Notes under the pieces: model-generated
What the model was told of the DNA's origin: nothing
Database searches by the model: none
Seen by the model: the letters and a program-made list of their open reading frames with translations, nothing else
Shown: one piece after another, positions 20,736 to 32,339 of the stretch
How positions within the stretch are numbered: the stretch's first letter is position 1
Layout: each line of letters begins with the position of its first letter
Assembly: GCA_036924085.1 (NCBI GenBank)
Contig: JAVGWX010000007.1
Location: forward strand, 98,357,141 to 98,421,140
Direction: 5' to 3'
Source: Ariolimax columbianus
Lineage: Eukaryota; Mollusca; Gastropoda; Stylommatophora; Arionidae
Length of the DNA stretch: 64,000 bases
Program-made: the position numbers and the translations under genes

Positions 20736-21375
20736 CAGTTAAATATTTCTTTCACGGAGGAAGAGATGATACTAGACAATTGAACATTCTTTCATGGAGA
20801 AAGAGAAGATACTAGACAATTGAACATCCTTTCATGGAGGAAGAGAGAGAAAATACTAGACAATTTAACAACATGACATGGAGGCAAATTGAAGATACTG
20901 GACAATTGAACATTCTTTCGTGGAGGAAGAGAAGATACTAAACAATTGAACATTCGTCAATGGGGGAAGAGAAGACACTAGACAAATGAACATCATTGCA
21001 TGGATGAAGAGAGTAGATAATTGAACATCCTTTCATGGAGGAAGAGAAGATACTTGACAATTGAACATCATGGCATGGAGGAAACAGAGAGAAGATACTA
21101 GACAATTGAACATTCTTTCATGGAGGAAGAGAAGATACTTGACAATTGAACATCATGACACGGATGAAGAGAGAAGATACTAGATAATTGAACATCCTTT
21201 CATGGAGGAAGAGAAGATACTTGACAATTGAACATCATGGCATGGATGAAGAGAGAAGATACTAGACAATTGAACATTCTTTCGTGGAGGAAGAGAAGAT
21301 ACTAGCCAATTTAACATCATGGCATGGAGGAACAGAGAGAAGATACTAGACAACTGAACATCATGGCGTGGAAGA
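20735..21375 (+). repeat. About 40-bp minisatellite at a LINE 3' end
   Basis: Units contain TTTCATGGAGGAAGAG, AAGATACTAGACAATTGAAC and either CATCCT, CATTCT or CATCATGGCATGG. Unit length varies from about 37 to 46 bp. The unit derives from the C-terminal end of the preceding LINE, since the last unit passes into CATCATGGCGTGGAAGAAAG, which continues as the LINE terminal sequence. Confidence 0.85.
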
Positions 21376-21983
21376 AAGCCAACGAGAGAAGTGATAAATT
21401 ACAGTACAGACTTGAACGTGTGAAGATCCACGATCGCTTTCATGATCAGGACCGGCTAGGGAGGAAACAAATTGGGCATGACGGCTAAGGCCCAATGACT
21501 GCAAAGAGAATTTCAAGCCGTTTTAATGGACATAGCCTATGAAATTGTTTTAACCTAGACGCCATGAGCCGTTTGGTCGGCACGATGAAGAAATGGAGAC
21601 TGAAAGTCTTCTTAATTTAGGACATTAGATTTATCGACCATAATCTCTCCCTTACTGTCTCCGCTTGCGCTGTGGGGTAGCGGACGACCAGTACAATTGT
21701 TTGCCTTAATGTAGTTTTGGTAATAATTATTGTGGTACCGAATTGTGACAACTTTATCATTGTCAGCAACGGACCACATCATAACTGCTGAACGTGTTTG
21801 GGGAACGAGATTATTGGGGCCAGGGAAACAAAACAATAGCGCACGTCATTCGAAAATTAAATGAAAAGTATTTTTAAAATGCCTTCTTTCAGTAAGCTGA
21901 CACCTCGCGATACAGTAAAACTGAAATTATTTGAATACCATTTACACACATTTCTAATTGACTAAAAATGTTTTTAAAGCAGC
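21376..21983. other. LINE terminal remnant, then unannotated flank of the SRD5A exon
   Basis: Positions 21376-21480 look like the end of the LINE. Beyond about 21500 I see no repeat family. On the minus strand this is the beginning of intron 1 of the SRD5A-like gene. Confidence 0.5.
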
Positions 21984-21987
21984 TTAC

Positions 21988-22325
21988 CTTTGAAAGTAGT
22001 GACACAGGAAAAGTCCAACAGCAAACAGATTGAGTCTATTATTAATCTTGGCACAATCAGCACAGTATACTAAAAGAAGCGGTACAATAAAAGATGGAAA
22101 TTCCTGTACAACCCATGCGAATTTGGTAGGTACAAGGATACCCCAACCTGCTCGCGAATAACGTCCATATGGCGCGGTTACCCGCAGAAGTGAGACCAGG
22201 AGCAGCAACCCCCATATTAAGACAATATATGACACGTATTCCATAAACTTCTCTTCATTATTTAACAGTGTGGTAGTTAAATCCTGTATTATAGAAAACG
22301 CCATGTTGTCTTTCGGAACATACAA
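21988..22325 (-). CDS. Steroid 5-alpha-reductase-like, first coding exon (partial gene)
   Basis: The encoded N-terminus matches steroid 5-alpha-reductases 1/2, membrane enzymes of the endoplasmic reticulum that reduce the 4-ene of 3-oxo-steroids with NADPH. Counting from the second Met (22304), the frame has a membrane segment near residues 24-40, YGRYSR at 46-51, LVPTKFAWVVQEFPSF at 57-72, and LFAVGLFLCHYFQR at 93-106. Known SRD5A2 has LPARAAWFLQELPSF and LFCLHYFHR at these places. The catalytic-pocket Glu (QEFPS, residue 68) and Tyr (HYFQR, residue 103) are present. Coding stops at 21988, followed by GTAAGC, a consensus donor. The Arg codon is split after two bases, as at the exon 1 end of SRD5A1/2. 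The first ATG at 22325 has a weak context; ATG 22304 has A at -3 and G at +4 and is preferred. A GC-box-like element (CGCCCAC at 22371-22377) lies upstream. No later exon was seen, so an intact gene or an exon-only remnant are both possible. Confidence 0.85.
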
Positions 22326-22846
22326 TAACCTAATCCGCGAGAGTCACAGTTATAATAGCTGGATCTGCACCGCCCACTTCAGGACGCCTACAAAGAGGCC
22401 CTGTTTGGGATATTTCAACGGTCGGGCATGTCAGGTCATTATTCAGACTGTGTACTACTACTGTCGGGGTTATTACATGAATTCATTAAAACAGCACAAG
22501 AATTAACATCTACTCGAGGTGAGAAGGGGAAAGACGAGTTGGTGCTAATATAGCGAGGGGGGGGGGGGGGGGTGTAGGATAAGATAGGGTTGGGTATGAG
22601 ACGGGGCGGATCTTCCTATTTCATGTCACGTCCGTGACCTTTTGATATTTATATAGAATGTAACTTCAAGAAGAGGACCATTTCTCTACAATTCTTGAGT
22701 TTTAGCTGTTTTTATAATCAAATCTCTCGGCTGGTTGTTTTATTTTGATAATTTCTAGTATCATCCTCTTTGTCCTTTTCTATTTCTTTTGTTCTTAGAA
22801 CTTTCAATTGTCGAAATATGTTCTACATTCAAATTTAACATAACAT

Positions 22847-22850
<4 letters not shown>
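22326..22850. other. 5' flank of the SRD5A-like exon; G run
   Basis: On the minus strand this is the presumptive 5' UTR and promoter side. A GC-box-like motif lies near 22371, but no clear TATA box was identified. A run of about 16 G occurs near 22557-22572. I recognise no coding sequence here. Confidence 0.4.

Positions 22851-22890
<40 letters not shown>
22851..22890. repeat. (CT)20 microsatellite
   Basis: Perfect CT dinucleotide run. Confidence 0.95.
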
Positions 22891-22893
<3 letters not shown>

Positions 22894-22914
22894 GTCACCT
22901 GTCATTGTTGATGC

Positions 22915-23147
22915 AGGCAGGCGGACAGATGGACGGTCGGACAGATAGATGGATGGATGGACGGACGGATAGATGGATGGATAGATGAACAGACAGACGG
23001 ACAAATGGACGCTTGGACAGATAGATGGATGGACGGACGGACAGACAGACACTCGGTCAAATAGACGGATGGATGGATGGATGGACGGACGGTCGGACAG
23101 ATAAATGAATGGATGGATGGATGGATGGACGGACCGACGAACCTACG
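22915..23147. repeat. GGAC/GGAT/GATA-type tetranucleotide array
   Basis: Imperfect tetranucleotides such as GGACGGAC, GATGGATG and GACAGACA in blocks. It leads directly into the perfect GATA run and looks like its older, mutated edge. Confidence 0.9.
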
Positions 23148-23933
<786 letters not shown>

Positions 23934-25651
23934 TGTAGCATGTCCTTTGTAGAACGTCGCTCCCATCACAGTCTGTCTGAAAGAAACTCGTTCCTTTGCC
24001 AAAACTCCAGCTTCCGCCACTGTCATACTCAGGCATTCCTGGATATCTTGGTGCCATCGTCTTCTTGGTCTACCCCTTCCTCTTTTACCTGGCACCAAAC
24101 CTTTCATCACTGTTCTCTCAAGACTGCTGTGTCTCTTGATGTGACCAAAGTATTTACATGTTCTAGCCAAAATGGAATTGATAAACCATATCTCCTGTAT
24201 GCTCAACTCTTGCCGAATGTCTGTCTACATTTGTTTTTTGTTCTCTGTCCAGTGTATTCTGAGGATCTTTCTGTAACATTTTGACTCGAAGGATTCCATT
24301 CTTTGTCTGGAAGTTTTGGTAATCGTCCATGATTCGAAGTCATAAGCTGTCACAGGAAAAACACAGGCTCTCAAGACTTTTACTTTTATCATTTTCTTGG
24401 TGCTCTGCCATAATTTCTTCAGGTTGTTCAGTCTCTTTATTGCCATGGCTAGTCTTCTTCTGATTTCTTTCGGGCAGTCGCCATTTTTGTCAATTCAGTA
24501 GCCCAGATATTCAAAATGTGTGACCTGATCTATTTCCTCACCACCCACTGTAAATTTATGCTGACATTGTGTTTTGTCGGTGGTCATTATCTTTGTTTTG
24601 TTTATGTTTATGAACAGGTTTTGATTTTTACTAAGTCAATTTACGGCTGAAATTAGCTGCTCTAGCCCTTTTGCGCTTCTTGATAGTATCACTGTGTCGT
24701 CTGCATATCGTAACTCTGGAATCTCGTACCCCCAATCGTAAATGGGTCGAAACTTTCAATGTTCTCATCTTCTCGTACATTTCTCATTATACATTCCGCA
24801 TATATGTTGTACAGATAAGGTGAGAGTATACATCCCTGTCGTATTCCCTTTTGTACTGCAAACCAATCTGATGTTTGCCCAGATACTGGGACAGCGGCTT
24901 GTTGATCTTGGTATAATGGTTCAATGAGATGGACACTATGGAAAGGAAACCCCATTTCCTTCATGATTCTATACAGATTTTGATGTTTTACCGTATCGAA
25001 GGCCTTGGTATAATCAATGAAACATGTGTACAGGTCTACATTAAACTCTCTACATTTTTCGTAGATAAAAATTAATATGAATTGAATTGAATATCTGGTC
25101 CCTGGTCCCTCTTGTCTTTCCTAAAAACCTGCCTGGACTACGTGAATTTCAGATTCAAACCTTTTCTCTATCCTTCTTAATAGGATTCGCAAGAGTATCT
25201 TGCTAGCGTGGCTAACCAGCGCGATAGTTCGGTAGTTCGTGTACAGCTTCAGGTTGCCTTTTTTGGGGAGTGGAATATAAATTGATTTCTTCCATGCTTC
25301 TGGCCACTCTGCGCTGTGCCATATCTGTTTACACAGCTTGTGATAGATTCGAGCACTTGCCTCCCCTTCTGCTTGTATTAGCTCTGCTTGGATATTATCA
25401 CATCCTGGGGACTTTCCCTTTTTCAAGCTTTTGATTGCCGAGCGTACCTCCTCCAATGTTGGTTCAGGTTCTTTCTGATCCTTTGGTAGGATTGTAACTG
25501 AGTGCTTTGTGGTATCTCCATACATGGTTTCGCAGTACTCTATCCGTCTATTCAGTATGTCTTTGGTTTCTGTTAATGTATTATCCTCTTTGTCATTAAT
25601 GACATTTGGAACCGGACGGAATTCCCTTGTCAGTGTTCTTATTGCCTTAAA

Positions 25652-25656
<5 letters not shown>

Positions 25657-25696
<40 letters not shown>
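25657..25696. repeat. (CT)20 microsatellite within LINE coding sequence
   Basis: On the coding (minus) strand it adds an Arg-Glu string between ENLQQQG and DAFKAIRTL without shifting the frame. It is an in-frame microsatellite expansion in the LINE linker. Confidence 0.95.
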
Positions 25697-25701
<5 letters not shown>

Positions 25702-25973
25702 GTTGCTGTAGATTTTCTATATCCTTACACGTTTCCACTATGTATCTTCTTTTATCTTTTCTTATTTCTCTTCTAACTTTTCTTGCGCAGTTTTTATATG
25801 CTGTGTTAGTCACCTTACTTCCCATTTGTTTTAGTTGTTGCCTTTCTTCCACGAGTTTCTGTGTTTCCTCTGATATATAGATCTGTTTCTTGTGCGAGAT
25901 CCTGGGAATTATTTCGTTCGCTGTCGAGATTAAAATATCCCATGCGTACGATGTCAACTGCTCAGATGTAATT

Positions 25974-26391
25974 ATGGGATTCCAGAATTACAGTTATGAG
26001 GAACGACTCAGAAAAACCGGCCTACAGTGTCTCGAAGAGAGAAGAATTCCTGGTGACTTAATACAGGTTTATAAGATGATCAGAGGAATCGATAAATTAG
26101 ACTATAACAAGTTTTTTTAAAATACAGCCACCTACAATAACACGAGGGCATAGCTACAAGCTGATTAAAGAGAGGTCCAGGTTAGATATTAGGAAATATT
26201 TTTTTAGTCAGAGAGTGGTGTCTGCTTGGAATGCATTTGCCAGGGGAGGTAGTGGAGGCAGGGACAGTTAATGCATATAAGAATAAACTGGATGCGCATA
26301 GATTTTAGAGCAAGGTGATGTAAATGTAACTGGTTGTATACAGACTCTGCAGGGTCTTCTAAACCAGTATAAAGATGTTAAGTTAAGTTAA
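25974..26391 (+). mobile_element. CR1/Jockey-type LINE 3' fragment nested in the RTE-like LINE
   Basis: The plus strand reads GFQNYSYEERLRKTGLQCLE, then ERRIPGDLIQVYKMIRGIDK, TRGHSYKLIKERSRLDIRKY and FFSQRVVSAWNAF. This is the classical C-terminus of CR1/Jockey-group ORF2. It ends CAGTATAAAGATGTTAAGTT with a (TTAAG)n-like tail. It sits in opposite orientation between the endonuclease and RT regions of the host LINE. A longer copy of the same family is at 30896-31470. I could not fix a target-site duplication. Confidence 0.85.
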
Positions 26392-26987
26392 TCTTTTCCG
26401 GTACCGCAAGCAACGCATCAAATTTGTTTTCTACTTTGATGTTGTATTCAGTAGGTATTGCTGTTACATCGACGCGTATTGGCTAGCAACCTTTGTTGAT
26501 CCTACGTAGTCTTGTTTTGAAAACTGCAACCAGTAATTCGTGATCCGAATCGCAGTCTGCTCCTGGCAGCGTTTTTGTTGCCAACACATTTGATCTCCAT
26601 CTTTGTCGCACCAGGATGTAATCTATTTGATGTCTGCTGTTGCCATCAGGGTAGGTCCACGTGTATAGTCTACGTGGATGTTGTTTGAAGAATGTGTTGG
26701 CAATGGAGAGGTTGTTTTCCAGGAAGAATTCGACATGTTTTTCTCCTCGCTCTTTTCTGTGTCCCAAACCAAAAGGTCTTCGAACACTTTTCTCCTCGTC
26801 GGCTCTTTCCTCTCCAACTTTCGCATTGAAATCGCCAATGATGATCAATATATATCTTTTTTCTAATTTTTCCATCGTTTCTTCCAATGTGTTATAGAAA
26901 TCATCCATTTCGCAATCGTCAGCTGATGATGTTGGTGCATAAACTTGAATTATTGTTAAATTTCTTGTGCCTTCTCTATTTGTATCA

Positions 26988-27300
26988 AATAAGATACGAC
27001 AAGATAATATAAGATGTAACAATTTAAGATAAGATTAGATAAAACACGAGAAGATAAGATAAAACAACGTAAGGCAAAATAAGATAAGACAAGATCAGAA
27101 AATAACTTTATGACACGATCAGAAAAGACACGTTATTTTAGATAAAATAAGGTAAGATAAAATAAGATAACAAAACAATTTATGACACGATGAGATAAGA
27201 TACGTAATATTTAGATAAAATAAGATAAGATATACAAGATAAGATACGACGAAACAAGACAAGACAAGATAACAAAAAATTGTATGACACGATGAGATCA
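26988..27300. repeat. Degenerate AAGATAA-type array, segment 2
   Basis: Continues the composition of 23296-23933 immediately beyond the LINE 5' end. Confidence 0.85.
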
Positions 27301-27327
27301 TCAGCATCAGTCCCGTAACCTGAAAGG

Positions 27328-27725
27328 TCGTTGGGGCACCAATACTGCAGATTGTTGGACCAGTCCCCGTCACTCCGTTGGGGCACCAATACTGCAGATT
27401 GTTGGACCAGCCCCCGTCACTCCGTTGGGGCACCAATACTGCAGATTGTTGGACCAGCCCCCGTCACTCCATTGGGGCCGGCACCAATACTGCAGATTGT
27501 TGGACCAGCCCCCGTCACTCCATTGGGGCCGGCACCAATACTGCAGATTGTTGGACCAGCCCCCGTCACTCCATTGGGGCCGGCACTAATACTGCAGATT
27601 GTTGGACCAGCCCCCGTCACTCCATTGGGGCCGGCACGAATACTGCAGATTGTTGGACCAGCCCCCGTCACTCCATTGGGGCCGGCACGAATACTGCAGA
27701 TTGTTGGACCCGCCCCCATCACTCC
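27328..27725 (-). repeat. 47/51-bp minisatellite from a LINE C-terminus, 8 units
   Basis: CTGCAGATTGTTGGACCAG recurs at 27345, 27392, 27439 (47-bp steps) and then 27490, 27541, 27592, 27643, 27694 (51-bp steps). The longer class has a 4-bp GGCC-type insertion. On the minus strand a unit reads like the LINE C-terminal RSEWRRLVQQSAV block, and the outermost units merge with LINE sequence on both sides, ending in CTTTCAGGTTACGGGACTGA. Confidence 0.9.
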
Positions 27726-28930
27726 ACTCGGATTTGTCCATTATATTTGTTCTAGCTATGGACATTCCCATCCACTCTCTAACGTTGGTTCCCGTGTCTG
27801 TTTCATAATTCCTCTCTCAGTCTTCCCAGGCACAGCACCTTGCAGGACCGTCTTGGTCAACCCAGATGATCTTGAAACATGCCCATGTGAGATTGCATGT
27901 TTTTACCATAGTCAACATGACGTTCTATTGCTCGACCTCTCTCTTAACGATGTCCCGAACTGTCTTATTCGTGACGTGATCTAGATACGAGATGCCGAGG
28001 ATTCGACACAGACATCTTATCTCCATTGCACACATTCTTCGCTCTAGAGCTGCTGTCAGAGTCCAAGTTTCCCACCCGTTAAGATTAAAATAAGGCGGAG
28101 CTGCAGCCGTTCTGTGGATGTATATAATTGGGGAAAAAAACATGAAAAAAAACTTGTAAAAGTTGATTAAGGTTGAGTTTAATCAAAATTTAAAAATAGA
28201 TATGGTCAGATACCGCACCGAGACGAGAACACAAACAAAACCTACGTTACGACCAATAGGCCTTCATCAGGCCAGTTTCAGTCAAGCATCTGGCCCAATC
28301 GGTTGCTTAGACAGACTGGGTCTACTATCAGAAACAGATGAGTTGACCATTTTTTCTTATATGTTGATTTTCTAGTTCAGAATTGTTGTCCCTGATGAAG
28401 GCCTATTGGTCGTAACGTAGGTTTTGTTTGTGTTCTCGTCTCGGTGCGGTATCTGACCATACCCATTTTAAAATTTTGATTAAACTCAACCTTAATCAAC
28501 TTTTACAAGTTTTTTCATGTTTTTTTCATGTTTTTTTCCCACCCGTTAAGGTACACAGAAGTGACAAGTGCGTACATTAAACTCAACTTGGATTTCAGGT
28601 TGATGATTTTGTGACTCAGTTTGATCAGAGCAGTCATGGTCATCGCTGTTCATGCCTGAATCTCAGTTCTGGAACCTTCAGCATCCATCAGTGCTCCCAG
28701 GTATTTAAACTGTTTAACAATTTGCAATGGTTCGTCTTTCAACGCAATCGGACTTGTTAGGCCCTCTGGGAAGTTGATCATGATTTTACTTTTCTCTGCA
28801 CTAATTTCTATTCCAAACATTTGAGCGGCATTGTCAAGGTTTGAGATTAGATTAGCAGGTTCTTGATCCGTTCGAGCTAGTACGGTAATGTCATCAGCAA
28901 ACCGGAGACTGGTGAGTGAACGACCACTTA
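27726..28930 (-). mobile_element. RTE-like LINE, RT palm to C-terminus, split by fold-back G2
   Basis: The minus strand shows LRFADDITVLAR (RT motif C, 28906-28877), MFGIEISAEKSKIMI, IVKQFKYLGALMDAEGS, then, on the far side of G2, NGWETWTLTAALERRMCAM, CRILGISYLDHVTNKTVRDI and NVREWMGMSIAR. The frame is interrupted exactly in the TSVYL-NGWETW segment by the G2 insertion. The C-terminal end passes into the 47/51-bp array. Confidence 0.85.
28084..28535. mobile_element. Fold-back element G, copy G2, with 15-bp target-site duplication
   Basis: TTCCCACCCGTTAAG occurs at 28069-28083 and 28536-28550, with 452 bp between. Removing the insert and one copy restores the LINE frame through NGWETWT, which confirms the boundaries. 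Left arm 28134-28271 and right arm 28391-28537 are inverted repeats of about 138 bp, very similar to G1. Outside the left arm is about 50 bp without an inverted partner. No coding region. A 15-bp duplication is longer than usual for DNA-transposon MITEs and suits target-primed reverse transcription. Confidence 0.88.
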
Positions 28931-29035
28931 TGTGAGATAAGATACTTCATTTTAGATAGATATGATTTGTAGATAAGAAAATATTTAGATAAGATAAGAT
29001 AAAATAAGATAATATACGATAAGATGGTTTTATTT
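28930..29035. repeat. Degenerate AAGATAA-type array, segment 3
   Basis: Short return of GATAAGATA words beyond the second LINE. Confidence 0.75.
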
Positions 29036-29116
29036 ATAGGGTGCCTTCTTTACATGACATTGATAGTATTTCAATGGTCCCACCCAACACTATGTTTCTA
29101 TTCTGGTTTCATCATC

Positions 29117-29548
29117 GAAATCTGACATGAAGGTTCAACAAATAGAGAACGGAATCAGACATGAAGGTGTAACAAATAGAGTGCAGGAATCTGACATGAA
29201 GGTGTAACAAATAGAGTGTAGGAATCTGACATGAAGGTGTAACAAATAGAGTGCAGGAATCTGACATGAAGGTGTAACAAATAGAGTGCAGGAATCTGAC
29301 ATGAAGGTGTAACAAATAGAGTGCAGGAATCTGACATGAAGGTGTAACAAATAGAGTGCAGGAATCTGACATGAAGGTGTAACAAATATAGTGCAGGAAT
29401 CTGACATGAAGGTGTAACAAATAGAGTGCAGGAATCTGACATGAAAGTGTAACAAATAGAGTGCAGGAATCTGACATGAAGGTGTAACAAATAGAGTGCA
29501 GGAATCTGACATGAAGGTGTAACAAATAGAGTGCAGGAATCTGACATT
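29117..29548. repeat. 35-bp minisatellite, 12 copies
   Basis: AATCTGACATGAAGGTGTAA plus CAAATAGAGTGCAGG repeats at exact 35-bp steps (for example ATGAAGGTGT at 29161 and 29196). Units are nearly identical; the first units are the most diverged. The minus strand is open in more than one frame, which I treat as an artefact. Confidence 0.95.
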
Positions 29549-30895
29549 TTTCTAAAGCCAATCATTATCTTCTCTGGTGGGCTGACCGGCAGTCCGGACC
29601 AGCAGCCAACAACTTCAGACACGACGGAGAGCAAATACACATACAATAAATCGGACGTGAAGAGGGAATTGGTAAATAAAATACACCCAATAATTAAAAA
29701 AATCAAATCGCAGACGCGAACGCAGAATGAAAAGAGTCTAGTGCGGGAAGTGTTTACTAACTGAACCAAACAACAGGCTGGAAGACTGGGCATATCTCCG
29801 GGCTCGTCTATTCACATCCAGCATAAAGAGTAACAATGTAGGCCCGCCAAATACGGCCATAATTTGCCGCGGACTGAGGTTCCAAATAATAGCTGCTCCC
29901 TGGAAGAACATCGCAGGCATCAAGGACCCTATATTTGCTGTAAATACCTGTATTTTCAATGGCTTCCTTCGTCTGACTCCTTTGTGAAATGTTTATGACA
30001 TGTTTTCCGTCTGACTGTTAATCAGCTCGGTAGCCCGCTCATTTCTATAGACCGTTACATACCACGTTTGAGCTGTACAACAGTCTCATGAATGTAGTAG
30101 CGGATTAACTGACATCTCTGTTCAGACGTTACAATTAATAATGGAAGGGACGTAATCGCTACTAACATATTCGTAACAACTCTAGGCTTTTCACGTAGTC
30201 CGTTGGCATTATCTAAATCACAAGTGAGAAGTGTCATAAAATATGGTAAGAAACGTCAAGGAAACGCTACTAATGCATTATCAGAGACAGAATGAAAAAC
30301 TAGGACATGAGAAAGTTGACAGGAACATCTCCACGCATCGCAACTTAGAGAGAGATTGTTTGAAAGAATGATGGGATCCCTACTTCACACGCCGCTAAAG
30401 GAACAGTTGTCAACAGCTGTCAACAGCATACGTGTCATCTTGACCAGGGGACGCCTCGGGGACATGTATACAGACAATAACGAGGAAGTTTGGAAGAGAC
30501 GCTGTCTGTCGTTAGCAGAAGCCACACACACCACGAACCAGAAGGGAAGAAGCATGTATTGTTTGACTGCATGAATGGAGAGGACAACTCTGCTTAGCTG
30601 TTGAAGTACTAAACTTATCTTGAATGTTGTAGCTCTGAATGTGTATGTTCGCACTCTGTTCACATTGTAAGAGTTTGCAATTGGGGTAATTTCGTTGTAG
30701 CTTTCAATTAATCGTTTAAATGAGACATGACTGGATGCAAAGACTAGCTACAGGATTAGGTACAGCCCGATGACCAAAACCTCCACCTCACGCCCACGTC
30801 CAAATCCTGGAAGCAGACCGTGTTACAGCAGCCTGACCAATGAATGGGGATCGACACTGTAGCTCTCGTTGTGACGAGCCTGTTAAATGAAAATG
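29549..30895. other. No gene recognised
   Basis: Several 60-90 codon frames (29531-29764 plus, 29738-29959 minus, 30356-30663 both strands) show no motif I can name and overlap each other. No shared repeat family was seen. An unrecognised short exon cannot be ruled out. Confidence 0.4.
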
Positions 30896-31470
30896 TATTG
30901 CATTGCTAGAAGGACCTAGGACTACCTTCTTCAAAACTGTCAAACTGTGTAAAGCATTGGTTAGACCTAGATTGGAGTACAGTGTACAGGTGTGGAGTCC
31001 TTATCGTAGTGGGGATATAAATATGCTGGAAATGATACAAAGAAGAGCGACAAAGCTGATAGTGGGATTCCAGATTTATAGTTATGAAAAAAGACTGATA
31101 AACCGGCCTACAGTTTCTAAAAAAGAGAAAAAGTCGAGGTGACTTAATACAGGTTTTTAAGATAATCAACGGAAAGGATACATTTAACTATAACAAGTTT
31201 TTCAATATACAACCACCTCCAAGAACAAGAGGGCATAGCTATAAATTAACTAAAGACAGGTCCAGGTTAGATTTTATGAGATATTGTTTAGTCAGAGAGG
31301 GGTGAATGCTTGGAATGCATCGCCACAGGAAGTAGTGGAGACGGTGACAATTAATGCGTTTAATAATAAATTGGATGCGCATAAAGAACAATGAAATGTA
31401 AATGAAACTGGTTGTATACAGACTCTGCAGAGTCTTCTAAACCATTATAAAGACGTTAAGTAAGTTATTG
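30896..31470 (+). mobile_element. CR1/Jockey-type LINE 3' end
   Basis: Reads LCKALVRPRLEYSVQVWSPY, INMLEMIQRRATKLIVGFQI, YSYEKRLIN, then, after a frameshift, RGHSYKLTKDRSRLDF-like sequence and GVNAWNASPQEVVETV. This is the RT C-terminal segment of CR1/Jockey-type LINEs. It ends with GTTGTATACAGACTCTGCAG and CCATTATAAAGACGTTAAGT, the same 3' end as the copy at 25974-26391. It is 5'-truncated near 30890. Confidence 0.85.
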
Positions 31471-32084
31471 AGGTATAAGTAGAGGCATTTCAAACTCGGT
31501 ACCAAAGAATATTTATGAAGAGCGCAGTACGGAGGTAGCTTGAAAACAAGCGTAAGACATGACTACGAATTGCGTTAATTGTTTCGTGTAAACTTAATGA
31601 TTATGATGCCCCATAGAAGGAACAAAGTAATTATATTATTCTTCAATTTAAAAAATACTTTTAAAATAAAAGTCTTGTATTTAGAGAGCTAGTTTAATCT
31701 TGTTTGAACCGGTAAACGTTGGTTAACGTTTCAATGCCAATTTGCTGGTGATACCTATCACGAGGCTGCACGTGGATGATCTTCTAGCAAGCGTTTTTGA
31801 CGTGGGAAGCTGTCAGTGTTACTTCCTGCAGTGACAAAAGCATGCTTAAGCAGATACATATAATCCTCGTGTTCTTTGCATTATAACGTATGTTCTTGTT
31901 CTAATTTTGGCTCATATTTGCCTCCATAATGCGAGGCAATCCCCTTCCAAGAACTGACCCATTATTTTTTAGTTTCAACAATGCCTGTTGGCAAACTTGA
32001 TGGTGTCATATGGAGTGTTACTTTCTTCCTTCGGGCATCCTATGCGCTCCTTCCCTCTTCTTACCCCACATTCAGTTTCATTAT
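31471..32084. other. No gene recognised
   Basis: AT-rich, no repeat family or coding motif seen. Confidence 0.45.
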
Positions 32085-32233
32085 ACTCTGTCCAACAATC
32101 ACACTCTGTCCAACAATCACACTCTGTCCAACAATCACACTCTGTCCAACAATCACACTCTGTCCAACAATCACACTCTGTCCAACAATCACACTCTGTC
32201 CAACAATCACACTCTGTCCAACAATCACACTCT
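32085..32233. repeat. 17-bp minisatellite, 9 copies
   Basis: ACTCTGTCCAACAATCAC-type units repeat at 17-bp steps with essentially no substitution. Since 17 is not a multiple of three, all plus frames stay open only because the unit lacks stops. Confidence 0.95.
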
Positions 32234-32320
32234 TACACAACTTTCAAGGCAATGTCCTTCCATTGCACTTTGGTTGGGTTGATCTCTGAGATCGCCCTAA
32301 CTAGCACGGGTACATACATG

Positions 32321-32339
32321 CACACACACACACACACAC
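32321..32339. repeat. (CA)n microsatellite
   Basis: CA dinucleotide run of about 19 bp between two copies of an ACTAGCACGGGTACAT word (32299 and 32352 region). Confidence 0.9.

Larger units (their letters stand above)
23934..26985 (-). mobile_element. Near full-length RTE-like LINE (endonuclease to C-terminus), decayed
   Basis: Read right to left on the minus strand: an APE-type endonuclease with IIGDFNAKVG, YTWTYPDG, IDYILVRQRW and GADCDSDHELL (26960-26490); a linker from TSYAWDILIST; RT with SIKSLKKGKSPGCDNIQAEL-type sequence, NYRTIALVSHASKILLRILL and QAGF (25600-25125); the later RT block GIRQGCILSPYLYNIYAECI (24870-24790); and C-terminal SRQRMESFESKCYRKILRI, YFGHIKRHSSLERTVMKG, GRGRPRRRWHQDIQEC (24330-23990). 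Endonuclease Asp and His of SDHELL are present. Lesions include a deletion after QAGF that removes RT motif A, multiple stops, a (GA)20 run coding Arg-Glu, and a second LINE inserted at 25974-26391. Confidence 0.88.

Noticed and set aside
21612..21836. Minus-strand frame just downstream of the SRD5A exon as exon 2
   Set aside because: It lacks the GGKPTP and NGYLQ type motifs expected in SRD5A exon 2 and contains no acceptor at the right phase.
29738..29959. 73-codon minus-strand frame as a host exon
   Set aside because: Composition is protein-like but I recognise no family and see no convincing splice pair.
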